A stretch of 20,506 nt of DNA from Stephanodiscus triporus (Eukaryota; Bacillariophyta; Thalassiosirophyceae; Thalassiosirales; Thalassiosiraceae): positions 1-20,506 of the forward strand of contig JALLAZ010000171.1 of assembly GCA_036939755.1 (NCBI GenBank), written 5' to 3'. Below the pieces are notes generated by a model. That model searched no databases. It saw only the letters and a list, made by a program, of their open reading frames with translations, and was not told the DNA's origin. This document shows, one piece after another, positions 1-9,600 of this stretch (position 1 is the stretch's first letter; each line of letters starts with the position of its first letter). The translations under genes were made by a program, and so were the position numbers.

Positions 1-263
1 ATATTTCATAGGAAATAGTATGATTTCACACTCAAAGTATTATTTCGTAGTAAAATTAAGAATTCATACTTCCATAGTTCTAGGTATTCCCTCAACTCCA
101 TAGGAATCTGTAATATAAATAGTACTCTAAATAAACGTAGAAGGTCTCCGTGAGCCCGCCAAAAAAGAATGACAAGAAAAATTCAACAACAACACTCACA
201 CTTACCCACACTTACACAGGGCGCGAGGGGAGGGATTATTCTCCTCAGCGACAGCATCAGAAC
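1..263. other. Upstream flank of the telobox gene, no gene seen
   Basis: This AT-rich stretch precedes the first ATG of the telobox gene. A reading frame runs into the gene from position 150, but it begins at GTG and has no ATG before 264, so I treat it as leader. Short related words recur (CATAGGAAATAG near 7, CCATAGTTCTAGG near 72, CCATAGGAATC near 100) but they are too short and degenerate to call a repeat family. The promoter probably lies here; no clear TATA box is recognised. Confidence 0.4.
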
Positions 264-2258
264 ATGGCGACACTAGCAAAGAAGACCTCCGACAACAACG
301 CGGCAAGGGGCGTTCCCATCGATGACGACGATGGCGCCGCCCGTCACACCACCGGCTCGCTCGGGGAGGGCGTTTATCGGTCATTGGATCCCCTCGATCC
401 GCGGAGGGTATCGTTGGACATATTCGAGGTTTATTGTCACGAGATGCTCGCTACGGAGTGCGTGGCGAGGAGAGCTTACTTGATCAATAAAATGAGGGTG
501 AGTAACCGAACGAGCTTTTAGTTTGCTATGATTGTATTGTCAAGATTTTAGGGGACGGGTCAGCGTCGACAAGCATAAGTACTCTCTCACACTCTCCCCG
601 TCCACAAAATACAGTACATGATAATGAGGCTGATCGGATATCAATACGATTTCGGTCGCCTGTATAATCGCACGTGCATTGCCAACATCGTCTCGCGCGT
701 AAACGCCCGCCATCCCTACGTGCTTCCGGATGAAATCGAACGGGATGAGCATCTTTTCGATTGCCTCGTTGATTTATCTCCCGACAAGTGGAAGAAGATT
801 ATTTGTCAATTCGTAACTCTGAGGGCTACCATGCTTCGGACCGACGCTGCCCTGATCATTCTGCCGTCCGAACTCGACGATGAGAACAAACCCGTGGAGG
901 ATCGTGAGGGCGAAGAGCCACTTCCCGAGGAGGACGACAGTATCAACGAGGCGCTAGAATCTCATGCGGATTTCAACGTGAACTACGAAAAAATGATGGA
1001 CCTTATGAAATTTCATCTGTGTTTGAGTCATCTTCAGCCTCAACTTCACACGGCCATTCAGACAAGTTCGATCGTTGGTGCAGAATCAGTTGTGATTCCG
1101 CATGATAACATCATCGCCTTTGAGTGAGTGCTGAGTTGACTGATATAAAATTCTCTTCAAACACACTAGATTATGTTCTGTTGACATATTTATTTCACCC
1201 ATCCCTATGACTCAAAATGTGTAAGCTCTGCCATTGACGAACAGTTCGGAGATGCCGGAGACAGGAAGCTCCGACGCATCCTCAAAGATCTTTTGGCCGC
1301 GAAAAAAAAGATCGATCGGACGACTCGCTACCAAGGCCTGAATTTGAAGTCATTCAGCGACATCGAAAAAATACACTCGTCCCATTCACACATATTCGAC
1401 CTAGAACTATTTCAGAAAAAATTTCTCGATTTGATTCGTAGATGGGCTCACATGGTTCTTCCAATCCCTGCGTTATCGAAGTTGAATTATGGCTCCGCCC
1501 GAAAGGTTAGCAAAGGAGCAAGGAAGCCTATGGCCGGAGTGGTCGATAAAGAGAATACTAATAGGAGAGTAGACATCGGGAAGAAGCCTTCATCTTTTGC
1601 AACATTCACAGCCGATAGGCAGAAACCTAATAAGCGTCAAAAGGTACTAGAGACTGAGACACCCTCCCCAGTAGTAAGTGAGACCTTGTTCGATGAGGAA
1701 GCCGAAGACGAAATCCAATCGTCGTCGGAGGATGTCACGGAGAAAAAAACGGACGTTAGGCAAAATCTATTTCGTAAGGTGAAAGAATTAATGAAGAACG
1801 TGAAAGACCCCCTCGACGACTGTGTAGCGATCGCCCAGTCTGCAAGAGCTGGCCAACATCTCGCGCAGACCCAGGGCGACGATGACTCAAGCAGTGAGGA
1901 GGACGATGGTGAGAAGCCAGTTAAAAAGATGCCCCCTCTCTGCCAGAAGAGGAAGAAGGCGTACCAAATAAAGTTTAACGACTCAGACGATTCCGAAGAA
2001 GAGCGATTTGCTTTGAGTGAAGTCCCAGCTAGGTACGAGCATGCTAAATCCTTTCAAGCGTTTCCAGAGATTCATGTCAAGTATCATCCTCGTAAATCGA
2101 GGAGGGCTTTCACGGCAGAAGAAGACGCGGCGATTAGGGAGGGGGTAAGGCAATTAGGGGCTGGGCGATGGGCACAAATCAAAGCGAAATATGCCATGAT
2201 ACTGAAGGACAGGGACGCGGTTTCTCTCAAGGATCGTTGGAGGACCATCAATAAATAA
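264..2258 (+). CDS. TRF-like telobox Myb protein (probable telomere-repeat binding factor), 3 exons
   Basis: The exon model is 264-497, 615-1123 and 1226-2258, giving 591 residues. Introns of 117 and 102 bp have donors GTGAGTA and GTGAGTG and acceptors CAG and AAG, and the phases join cleanly. The start at 264 has a strong context (AACATGGCG). The last ~55 residues form one Myb repeat ending in the telobox signature LKDRWRT, nearly the same as human TRF1, which reads double-stranded telomeric repeats. Just before the repeat are basic residues (PRKSRR). The middle is acidic, serine-rich and probably disordered, with a likely nuclear signal (KPNKRQKV). Residues ~45-300 are predicted largely helical, with a tract reading F-x-x-A-x-x-x-x-F-G-D that recalls the TRFH dimerisation domain of TRF1/TRF2; that match is only a suggestion. 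The inferred role is a shelterin-like telomere protein or a telobox transcription factor. It converges with RPAP1, leaving 86 bp between stop codons. Confidence 0.8.
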
Positions 2259-2344
2259 TACCGAAACAAGTCATGTGTGTATTGCGACAATTGAGTCAAT
2301 TTTTTTATAGGTTTGGAGAGATAATACATCATTGTTAGTCACTT

Positions 2345-5300
2345 CTACTGTGTTCCTTTGAGAATATTGACAATTCTATCCCAAAGAGCGCCTTTATTGG
2401 AGTCCTGTTGCCAGTCTTCTTGTGTGCTGTCATCTTGGGCCAGTAGCCCTTTCTTACTATCCATGCAGGTATCAAGTACACACATGATCAAAGCATGAGC
2501 TGTTACCCCATTGGCAAGAATTTTCTCAGAGACCTGAGTGATGTCATATAAAACGGCATCGCTCAATCCGCGAAGACGATTTTTCATGGCCTCAAGGCCA
2601 CAATCACAGCGCTGTGAGCTAGACGCCAGGTTTCGACTGAGAATTGCGACAGCCAACAAATATGCATAGTCATGGCGAAAGAGATCTTTCTCCCGCTTCT
2701 TTAGCGAAGATGAAAACGAATCAAGAACACTGCTTGGGTCACGACGTGAAGAATCCAGACTCGGGAGTCCCCCACTGATAGATTGAGCCAAATAAAACAG
2801 TTGTGCCTCTCTGTCCTCCTCTTCAATGGTGAGCAAATTTAAGATAGGATGCAACTTTGTTAGCACTGTAGAAGTGGTTTTGGCGGGGAAATCATGCCTG
2901 AGAAAGAGCCGAATAAAATTCGTGAATGTCGCGTATTGACCTCCATATTCAATGTACGTGTTGCACAAGTCATCAACAAAATCATCAAGTGCCTTCAATT
3001 CATCTTTTGAATATCCATCAGACAATGTCTGTTCATTATCAAGCAAGTCATAAAGTTTCTGCGCAGTCTGGCTCTGGGCATTAACATCACCCTTGGAAGA
3101 GTACTTTTTGGATTCTTTGGATAGGCGTGAATGCCCAAAGCATGCCTTGATGAAGTCATTCGCCAAACACGAATCAGTCATTGTGCTGCGGTCAAATCCA
3201 GAAACGCGCTTGAGGAGCAAGTCAAGAGATGATCGGACTACACCGTCACTCAAAATATTTTCAGGGAACAAACAAACATTCGTGGTGTGGTAAAGCTTTG
3301 TGCCGTTGCGAATTGACGTCGTATAATATGATGATGCATTTGTCATCACTTCCAGTTGAAGAAGAAGTCGGAGGGTGTGGGATACAACACCCAACGACGT
3401 AACATCATTTTGATCGAAAGTGGCTGTACCGGTGGTTCCACATGATTGAGAAGTTATGGTGCTCGAAAGTACATTCCACATCCAGATGCCGCCAAGCGGG
3501 AGGAAAAAACGTCCTCCCCCAACATCATTGTTAGATGTACCAATGAAATCGGCAGTTGAACGTAAAGAGTTCAAAGGTCCCTTGTAGGGACTATATTGGT
3601 CAGCCATAAAAAATATATTTGAGCTGTGGTCCAACTGTAACACCCGGTCCTCCAAGGCAAGTTCCGTCTGGAAAAGAGTCTGTAGACTTAAAGACGAGGT
3701 TTCTGTTCGATCAATCTCGTGTCCCAATTGGAAAAGGTGATGCTGACGAAATATGAATTCTGCCATTGCTTCGTGGCCCATGTTTAGCCTCCCAGCAAGA
3801 GAAAATGCAAACGATGACAGCAGCGGCCGAATGCTATACAATTCGCTGCTTTCTTCACACAACATCCTCATCACTGAGAATTCAGACTCCGCAAACCACG
3901 ATTGACGCGCAGGGTGGAAGTTATTTCCTCTCGTTGAAATTGATGAGTGATTGCGCCCAGCGAGTTTCTCTAGACAACTCATGATCTTGTTGAACAATTT
4001 TGCTCTAAAACATTTTCTCCCATATTCTTTTCCGACAAGTTCGACAAAATTCATAAATGAGGAGACAAATGCACATCCGATGGCTTCGTCCTCTAACGAT
4101 TGGGTTTGTGAATGATCGGACGCATCCCATGTTGCGTTGAATGACGCATTGAGTGCTATGGTGAGGGCATTGCCCAACATATCCGATTCAAGTGTGACAT
4201 CCATTACGTCAAAACAAGACTCTTTCGAGACAATGGGAACATTGTAAGCTCTCTCTGTTGGCGCAGCTGTTGATATGTACGATGCCATGAATCGCAATTG
4301 GGCCGAAGCAAGCCGAACATGATTTTTGCCACAACCCTTTACCACTTTTTGAAATGAAGTGAAACAATTCGTTACAGAAGATGATAGCCATGCTCCCGAC
4401 ATTGCAAGACAATCATGCGTCTGACAATTTTGATTTTGTTTCATTTGCTTCGATGCATCGCATATGGCGGCAAAAAGAATTAAATAATGCGCACCAAGAC
4501 TGCTGTCATGTCGCATCATTTCAAGACGAGGAGCAGCCATGCTTATGAGGGATTGTACGTGTTCAATCCCAACACCATACCTTATCAAAACACGCAGTAA
4601 AATGACGCTCCAGATTTGAATTCCTGATTCTGCTTCCATGCATAAAAATGCTAGCAACTCGGGGATGATCACCTGAAATGGCATTTCAAGTTCAGCAATA
4701 TCCCTGGATTGACGTGCAAGATGACACAAAAGAGTCAATGCCGGAAGCGCGACCCCCGTATTGAAAAGCCCATCGTTCATGTCATCCGAACTGTTCTTGT
4801 TTACATATTGAACGCATTCATCGGGAATAATTCTTGGCGAGAGGCAATATGAAGTGAGAAATGGAAGGATACCTTTGTGGCGGGCGATTGCACCTGCTGC
4901 TCCTTGGGATCGCACTGAGAGCATAGCCAAAATCCCACAAATGCTTCGAATAGTTGCCTCCAAAATTTCCGATTCGGTAGACAAACAAGTGAGAACGTCC
5001 GATAGGCACGGCAGTATACGCATTCTTGACAACAGCGTCCATGCAGGATCACAGTAGAATGCCTTTGAATCAGACTCCGCAGTGGTAGCGGATGAGTCTG
5101 CCCGGTAACATGCGGCATTATTTTCACTTTCTTGACCAAGATGTCTGATTTGTGTCGGAGGATAAATTTCAGTGCCTGGCGGAATGTGAGATACATCACT
5201 CATGAAGCATGTATGATACAGTATGAAGGGATCGTCACAGCTATGAGTCTCCGAACTCATCGTTATCACATGGTATGGGTGGACAAACAAGGTCATGAGA

Positions 5301-6703
5301 GCGTGAATACAGCGGAGAACAGTGGAGAGGAGCAGACGTCCACCTGTCGTCTGAAATGTCGCAATAGATTCATCAAGAAGACATCGAGCTGCAACGGGCA
5401 AGAGTTTTGGATATATATTTCGCATCGACTCTCTCTCGTCATGAGAATCCGAGAATGTGTGATTGCGTCTTCTTGCAGCCAATTCGGCTGCATCCTCCTC
5501 CAAGACTTCACACACACATTTTGCTCCAAGCAATCTTTGCCTTGGGACAGTCGAACGAAGCAGAGAGGTGGCAATATGAAGATTCTTCATCCTGCCACTA
5601 ATGACCTCTCCACCATCTGTTACTTCTGCGATAGCGTCTAGTGCACTTGATGGCAATTCAGCTGCCAACCCCAATTTCAACGCCTCATTGTACACCCGAT
5701 CCATATCATCAGGCGTGCGAACTGATGAAAGAAGCTCAGAAATTTTTGCTTTTCCCTCCTGTGCCATTTTTTCTTCAAGCTGAATTTCGTCGTGCCTTGT
5801 CACCATGTTATTGTCGTCTACAAAAATGTCTCGTTCGGTGTATTGCGGAGCTCCTCTCGCCAACGACTCTTTTGACTTTGCAAGTTTTTGCCGCCCCCTT
5901 CTCTTCAAAAATTCAATGGATTTAGAAGAAAGAATCGCGCGGGCCTCTTCTACTCCTTCACGTATTTCTTCCAGTGACATGTTAGACAGCATAGAATCGG
6001 AGGCCATTCCTAAATCATTAAGCGCGGTAGGATGTTGCGTTCCTTTCATTGATGTGGATACACTATTTTTCACCAGCCCAATACCTTCTGTTCTATCATT
6101 TGTAGTAGGTGAAGGATCAACACATGATGGCCTGCCCTTGCGTGTTAATGTACCCACAGGGGCTATGTCAAGTGATGGAAATCCTCCTTCTGTTGGCGCA
6201 TTCAATTCGTCATTATATCGATTGCGTTGTTTGAAGCGAGACTGTCGTGGCTGTGTCGACGATGAATACGACTTGCTGTCTATGACGTCAGTAACACCAA
6301 TCGAACGCTCACGGATACATTCTGACAAAATAACAGGCTTGTGATATGCCGTGCCGCCGAATTTATTGTGCTCGTCTATATTTCCTTCCTCAACAGATAT
6401 TTGTTCAGGATCATCTCTCTCTGTAACACAAGCCACTCCGTAGCCCTTTTTCGTGGAAGAGGATGAATGGACTTTCGGCGCCTTAGATGATCGTATAACC
6501 TTGGCAGCGGGCGTCTCCCCCTCGCCTAGCTCCATCATCTGTTCCCTACGAGCAAGAGACCGTCGAATGCTTGGCGGATTCATTCGCCCAACAGGAATGG
6601 CCGTGACATTCTTATGTCGACGCTGTAGTTTCTCCTCTTCTGACGAAGGCATTGCTAGCAGGGAGGACACTGCCTCATCGGAAAGCCCCTCCGTATTCGC
6701 CAT
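2345..6703 (-). CDS. RPAP1: RPAP1 / MINIYO homologue, RNA polymerase II-associated protein 1
   Basis: A single uninterrupted 1452-residue frame. RPAP1 binds RNA polymerase II, is needed for its assembly or nuclear import and for Mediator contact, and in plants (MINIYO) licenses cell differentiation. Three family landmarks are visible. Around residues 241-272 is an RPAP1_N-like helix (EEIREGVEEA...IEFLKRRG). Around 381-402 is the RPAP1_C-like stretch containing LLRSTVPRQR, close to the plant form. Around 1239-1291 is the conserved C-terminal block with DLCNTYIEYGGQY and FLRHDFPAK. The region between reads as an alpha-helical, HEAT/ARM-like solenoid. The first 230 residues are basic and probably disordered. 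The length fits the family (human RPAP1 is ~1390). The start at 6703 sits in AAAAAAATGGCG. Lack of introns over 4.4 kb is notable beside the multi-exon neighbours. The assignment rests on recognised motifs, not a search. Confidence 0.85.
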   Translation of the reverse strand: MANTEGLSDEAVSSLLAMPSSEEEKLQRRHKNVTAIPVGRMNPPSIRRSLARREQMMELGEGETPAAKVIRSSKAPKVHSSSSTKKGYGVACVTERDDPEQISVEEGNIDEHNKFGGTAYHKPVILSECIRERSIGVTDVIDSKSYSSSTQPRQSRFKQRNRYNDELNAPTEGGFPSLDIAPVGTLTRKGRPSCVDPSPTTNDRTEGIGLVKNSVSTSMKGTQHPTALNDLGMASDSMLSNMSLEEIREGVEEARAILSSKSIEFLKRRGRQKLAKSKESLARGAPQYTERDIFVDDNNMVTRHDEIQLEEKMAQEGKAKISELLSSVRTPDDMDRVYNEALKLGLAAELPSSALDAIAEVTDGGEVISGRMKNLHIATSLLRSTVPRQRLLGAKCVCEVLEEDAAELAARRRNHTFSDSHDERESMRNIYPKLLPVAARCLLDESIATFQTTGGRLLLSTVLRCIHALMTLFVHPYHVITMSSETHSCDDPFILYHTCFMSDVSHIPPGTEIYPPTQIRHLGQESENNAACYRADSSATTAESDSKAFYCDPAWTLLSRMRILPCLSDVLTCLSTESEILEATIRSICGILAMLSVRSQGAAGAIARHKGILPFLTSYCLSPRIIPDECVQYVNKNSSDDMNDGLFNTGVALPALTLLCHLARQSRDIAELEMPFQVIIPELLAFLCMEAESGIQIWSVILLRVLIRYGVGIEHVQSLISMAAPRLEMMRHDSSLGAHYLILFAAICDASKQMKQNQNCQTHDCLAMSGAWLSSSVTNCFTSFQKVVKGCGKNHVRLASAQLRFMASYISTAAPTERAYNVPIVSKESCFDVMDVTLESDMLGNALTIALNASFNATWDASDHSQTQSLEDEAIGCAFVSSFMNFVELVGKEYGRKCFRAKLFNKIMSCLEKLAGRNHSSISTRGNNFHPARQSWFAESEFSVMRMLCEESSELYSIRPLLSSFAFSLAGRLNMGHEAMAEFIFRQHHLFQLGHEIDRTETSSLSLQTLFQTELALEDRVLQLDHSSNIFFMADQYSPYKGPLNSLRSTADFIGTSNNDVGGGRFFLPLGGIWMWNVLSSTITSQSCGTTGTATFDQNDVTSLGVVSHTLRLLLQLEVMTNASSYYTTSIRNGTKLYHTTNVCLFPENILSDGVVRSSLDLLLKRVSGFDRSTMTDSCLANDFIKACFGHSRLSKESKKYSSKGDVNAQSQTAQKLYDLLDNEQTLSDGYSKDELKALDDFVDDLCNTYIEYGGQYATFTNFIRLFLRHDFPAKTTSTVLTKLHPILNLLTIEEEDREAQLFYLAQSISGGLPSLDSSRRDPSSVLDSFSSSLKKREKDLFRHDYAYLLAVAILSRNLASSSQRCDCGLEAMKNRLRGLSDAVLYDITQVSEKILANGVTAHALIMCVLDTCMDSKKGLLAQDDSTQEDWQQDSNKGALWDRIVNILKGTQ

Positions 6704-7160
6704 TTTTTTACCTGAGAAACAGTGTTCGTACTACGTTCGGGGTGGATGGAGGAGGTGTTGTTATGTGTGTGTTGTTGTTTGAGTGGTGGGTGGCGAGTTA
6801 TCGTCACCTTGTAAATAATAAGTACGTACGATACGTACCATACGTACTCATAAAAAATATGATGAGTACGATGAAAGATTCCGACTTGCTCTTCCACAGA
6901 CTTCCATCATCGCTCATGCTGGAAAGGGCACATCTTTAATGGGTTTGTCATGGTCTAGGGTGGAATGATGATCGTGTGAGAGGAGGCAAATGTCAGGCAC
7001 AGGAAAAATTGGACGCCACTTGAGATAGACGTCGGTGGAGGTCTTGCCATTGCGCACCTGTTTATAATTCCCACTTGGAATGACCTTTGAGTTGAGTACA
7101 ACAAACATTAGACGACGATGCCGAAGCTATGATTCACACCTCATAACGAAAAAAGAAACA
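6704..7160. other. Region between RPAP1 and seipin: RPAP1 promoter and an unassigned small reading frame
   Basis: About 457 bp lie between the RPAP1 start and the seipin stop, both on the minus strand, so this holds the RPAP1 promoter and the seipin 3' end. A 64-residue minus-strand frame at 6914-7108 has protein-like composition (contains RNGKTSTDVYLKWRPIF), but I recognise no family. It could be an extra 3' exon of the seipin gene, a small separate gene, or chance. Phase-0 donors exist in the seipin tail (for example GTATGC near 7247) that could join phase-0 acceptors at the start of this frame, but nothing decides the case. Confidence 0.35.
6823..6849. promoter_or_regulatory. Three tandem TACGTAC motifs, 9-bp period, upstream of RPAP1
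   Basis: TACGTAC occurs at 6823, 6832 and 6841, exactly 9 bp apart, 120-145 bp upstream of the RPAP1 ATG. TACGTA is a palindrome with an ACGT core, the class of site bound by bZIP factors. A further copy sits between seipin and the VOC gene. The regulatory role is inferred. Confidence 0.4.
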
Positions 7161-8621
7161 CTAACCGTTCATAACCATGTCAGCCAGATGCTGCTCTTCT
7201 TTTTTCTGGGCACTCTTATTCCTTGAGTCCATATCGTTGATGCATACTTCATCCGATCGTCCAAGCCTACGCTTTTCTTTGCCGTGTGGCATTTCAGCGA
7301 GCAAAGGTTCATCCATTATTGCTTCATTTTCACCTAGCTTTCCAAGAGAGGCAGTCATACTCTCCACTTCTCGAATTTTTTTCTGCTTGGCGGAGACTGA
7401 TTCATCATCATCAGAGACGAAGTTCTTCTCTTCATGTTCCTTTGTCTTCTTTTCGTTAGACTCAATTGGTCCCCATGCGCTTGAATCATCCTCGTCATCA
7501 TCAAGTATTTCTATATCAGCGCCCATCCACCGATCCTGTGAAGCCGACCCAGCATTGTCTCCTGATTCGTCTTCATCCGAATCAAAAAAATGTGCGTAAG
7601 GTTGTGTGTCCCACCTATGTCTTTCAGCCTGGCGGTTCAAAATCGACAGGGCAACCAATGCATAGCCCAAAAACAGAGCAGCGGTCCCAATAACAGCGCA
7701 AAGATACTGCCAATTGCGACAGAACGCTTGTATTGCGTTCATTTCCTTACCGTATCGGAGCTCTGCCGACTGTATTTGAATGCTTTGTACAGATGCCGGA
7801 AATGCTGTTGGATTTGGGACTCCGAGGCTAACCTCCACCAGAGATACAGTCTTTTTGTCGTTTGCATCCCGATACTGATCAAAAGCGTGTAAAGTTATAG
7901 TCCTTGTTTCCGACAGAAACCCACATGCCAATGGCATTATGACCATTGACTTTCTGAAAAGTGACACAAATGCACTCTCAAATGGTAGCAAACTGTGCTG
8001 CTTCGAAAATGCCAGCAGTGACCTATCAGCGGATCTCAGCTCAACCTTGACCATAAACACCCCCAGTTGCTTGTTTACATCTGACTCTGGCAGCGTGAGG
8101 GCTAATTCGAAGAAATATCTCTTGCCAGATTCCAGAACTGCGTTCTCGCTAACGTTACCGTCCTGTTCTCCCCCGACGCGGTAGGTAATCTCATTGTCAC
8201 CATCGATACATGCATATTCAACAGGTGAAGAATTTTCGACGGATTCTGTACACGAGTGAACCCAAGGAGCCCTTCTGGTTGATCGAAGGTCTACAATGCC
8301 CGTGGGCATCATCAGTTCTCCCGGAGCCGGAGAGTAGTCGAAGAAAATTTGTCGCGTCTGAACATCAAGCCCTCGCATAATCACCCCTCGAATAACAGCG
8401 TATGTCCCTATGCTAATTGCCAGCAGGAAGCAAATCAAAGAGAATGCCTTGGCGACCCATTTGATCAATGGGACGACGCCATAGAAGAACCAAAAATGCG
8501 CTTGCTCGTCAAAACGTGGAGGCGGCGGCAACTGTTCTTCAAACCCGATCGCGTTCAACACGGCTCTTCTCGCTCTGTCTCGAGCGGCTCTTTCCGCCCC
8601 TCTTTCGAATTCACACCACAT
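7161..8621 (-). CDS. Seipin (BSCL2-like) lipid-droplet biogenesis protein
   Basis: Seipin is an ER membrane protein that forms ring oligomers at ER-lipid droplet contacts and controls droplet growth and triacylglycerol storage. The frame is open further upstream but begins at TTG, and the first in-frame ATG is 8621, giving 486 residues. In that numbering a first membrane segment spans ~56-82. The lumenal seipin core (~168-290) contains the family signature: YFFELALTLPES, N-x-x-LGVFMVKVEL, a serine/arginine strand, and PLACGFLSETRTITLHAF. A second membrane segment spans ~306-328. The N-terminal cytosolic stretch is arginine-rich and amphipathic. The C-terminal ~150 residues are acidic, low-complexity and probably disordered, longer than in animal seipins. 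The stop at 7161 overlaps a possible donor (G/GTTAGT), so a further 3' exon cannot be excluded. The gene is divergent from the VOC gene, with 312 bp between starts. Confidence 0.9.
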   Translation of the reverse strand: MWCEFERGAERAARDRARRAVLNAIGFEEQLPPPPRFDEQAHFWFFYGVVPLIKWVAKAFSLICFLLAISIGTYAVIRGVIMRGLDVQTRQIFFDYSPAPGELMMPTGIVDLRSTRRAPWVHSCTESVENSSPVEYACIDGDNEITYRVGGEQDGNVSENAVLESGKRYFFELALTLPESDVNKQLGVFMVKVELRSADRSLLAFSKQHSLLPFESAFVSLFRKSMVIMPLACGFLSETRTITLHAFDQYRDANDKKTVSLVEVSLGVPNPTAFPASVQSIQIQSAELRYGKEMNAIQAFCRNWQYLCAVIGTAALFLGYALVALSILNRQAERHRWDTQPYAHFFDSDEDESGDNAGSASQDRWMGADIEILDDDEDDSSAWGPIESNEKKTKEHEEKNFVSDDDESVSAKQKKIREVESMTASLGKLGENEAIMDEPLLAEMPHGKEKRRLGRSDEVCINDMDSRNKSAQKKEEQHLADMVMNG

Positions 8622-8933
8622 ATCTAAAAGAAATACCTGACTCTTGTTCAATTCAGTGACTCTTCTTGGCGAGCATTACTATGTTAAGACTGGAATTTCT
8701 TCGTGCGGTTTGATGCGTTGCCCAGTTGCCCACATTGAGTTGTTTGGGCTGAGTTCTCCCTCTCGTCTCGCTCCTCTCCTCTTTTTCCTGGGGTAATACG
8801 TACCGATCGTACTTCTCAATTTTTTATATGCGTGGAATCTCCAATTCTACCTCATATGTACACCCCGCGACAGATCCCAACTTGGGTGGGAGACGAAGGA
8901 GACCTAACTAAGGAGACTCACCACTTCTTCACC
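8622..8933. promoter_or_regulatory. Bidirectional promoter between seipin and the VOC gene
   Basis: This 312-bp segment separates two divergent start codons. It contains a pyrimidine-rich tract near 8755-8790 and a TACGTAC motif at 8797-8803 followed by CGATCGTAC, matching the motif tripled upstream of RPAP1. The VOC frame is open upstream to GTG 8832, with an in-frame ATG at 8856, so part of this segment could be coding if that ATG is used. Confidence 0.45.
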
Positions 8934-9350
8934 ATGGCATCAATTGGCGTGCGCTTCGGCCGTGCACTTCTCATGGTCAGGGGTTCCAACGGGGTTGCTG
9001 CTGCCGTAAACTTTTATCACAACGGCTTGGGAATGGCGGTTATCAGGCATACTGATAACTGGGCCGAACTAACGTGTCCTGTTGGGGCGTCCACGAACAC
9101 GTCGCAAGACACCGTTGATGGGATAAATTTTCATCTCAGTATCCAAGCCTGCGAATCGGAGGCGCCGCTGGCCGTCGGCTACTCTCCCTTCCTTAATTTT
9201 GATGTCGATGACATGGACTCGGCAGTGGCTCGGTGTGTGCAAATGGGCGCCAACCTTGATGGACCGATACAATATCCCGCGCATGGGAAAGTTGCCGCAA
9301 TGAGGGCGCCGGATGGTCATATGATTGGCCTTTATGAGCCAACAATGTAG
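8934..9350 (+). CDS. Glyoxalase/VOC-fold protein
   Basis: A single-domain vicinal-oxygen-chelate protein of 138 residues. The fold is visible as an N-terminal strand and helix (ALLMVRGSNGVAAAVNFYHN), then GLGM, then a second half with the typical FLNFDVDDMDSAVARCVQMGA, and a final DPEGN-like segment here PDGHMIGLYEP. The glutamate of GLYEP occupies the usual last metal-ligand position; the first-half ligands are less obvious, so metal dependence is uncertain. VOC members include glyoxalase I, dioxygenases and antibiotic-binding proteins; the substrate cannot be read here. I chose ATG 8934 because ACCATGGC is an ideal start context and the homologous part begins just after it. ATG 8856 would add 26 residues with no clear targeting signal. 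A polyadenylation-type AATAAA lies at 9354, immediately after the stop. Confidence 0.8.
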   Translation: MASIGVRFGRALLMVRGSNGVAAAVNFYHNGLGMAVIRHTDNWAELTCPVGASTNTSQDTVDGINFHLSIQACESEAPLAVGYSPFLNFDVDDMDSAVARCVQMGANLDGPIQYPAHGKVAAMRAPDGHMIGLYEPTM

Positions 9351-9353
9351 GGG

Positions 9354-9359
9354 AATAAA
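9354..9359 (+). terminator. Possible polyadenylation signal AATAAA after the VOC gene
   Basis: AATAAA starts 4 bp past the VOC stop codon. It matches the animal-type consensus, but its use in this organism is not established and it is very close to the stop. Confidence 0.3.
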
Positions 9360-9600
9360 ATTTGGTTTTGAGGAATTCCTTTGCATTAGTCTGCTGGTGG
9401 GCGGCCGTTTCTCTTGATACCGCCCTCTGAGCCACATTACCACCAACTTAAGCATTATTTTGGCTCTTTTGCTGAAGCCTTCAAAGTGGACAGGCTGTGT
9501 TGACACCAGTGAGATCTAAAAGTCCTAAAATTATCCAGACGATACTGAGCGAGTGGTGCAAGCGCAAAGGAGGAGATGATGGAGAAGCAGAAAGAATAGT

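Noticed and set aside
5132..5641. 169-residue plus-strand open frame inside RPAP1
   Set aside because: It lies antisense to a continuous 1452-residue RPAP1 frame and has no recognisable domain.
5805..6344. 179-residue plus-strand open frame inside RPAP1
   Set aside because: It is opposite the low-complexity N-terminal part of RPAP1; its composition reflects the complementary strand.
7177..7599. Serine-rich plus-strand open frame
   Set aside because: It is antisense to the acidic Asp/Glu tail of seipin, which reads as Ser/Phe runs on the other strand.
9069..9506. 145-residue minus-strand open frame over the VOC gene
   Set aside because: The plus-strand VOC domain is clear and the antisense frame shows no family features.
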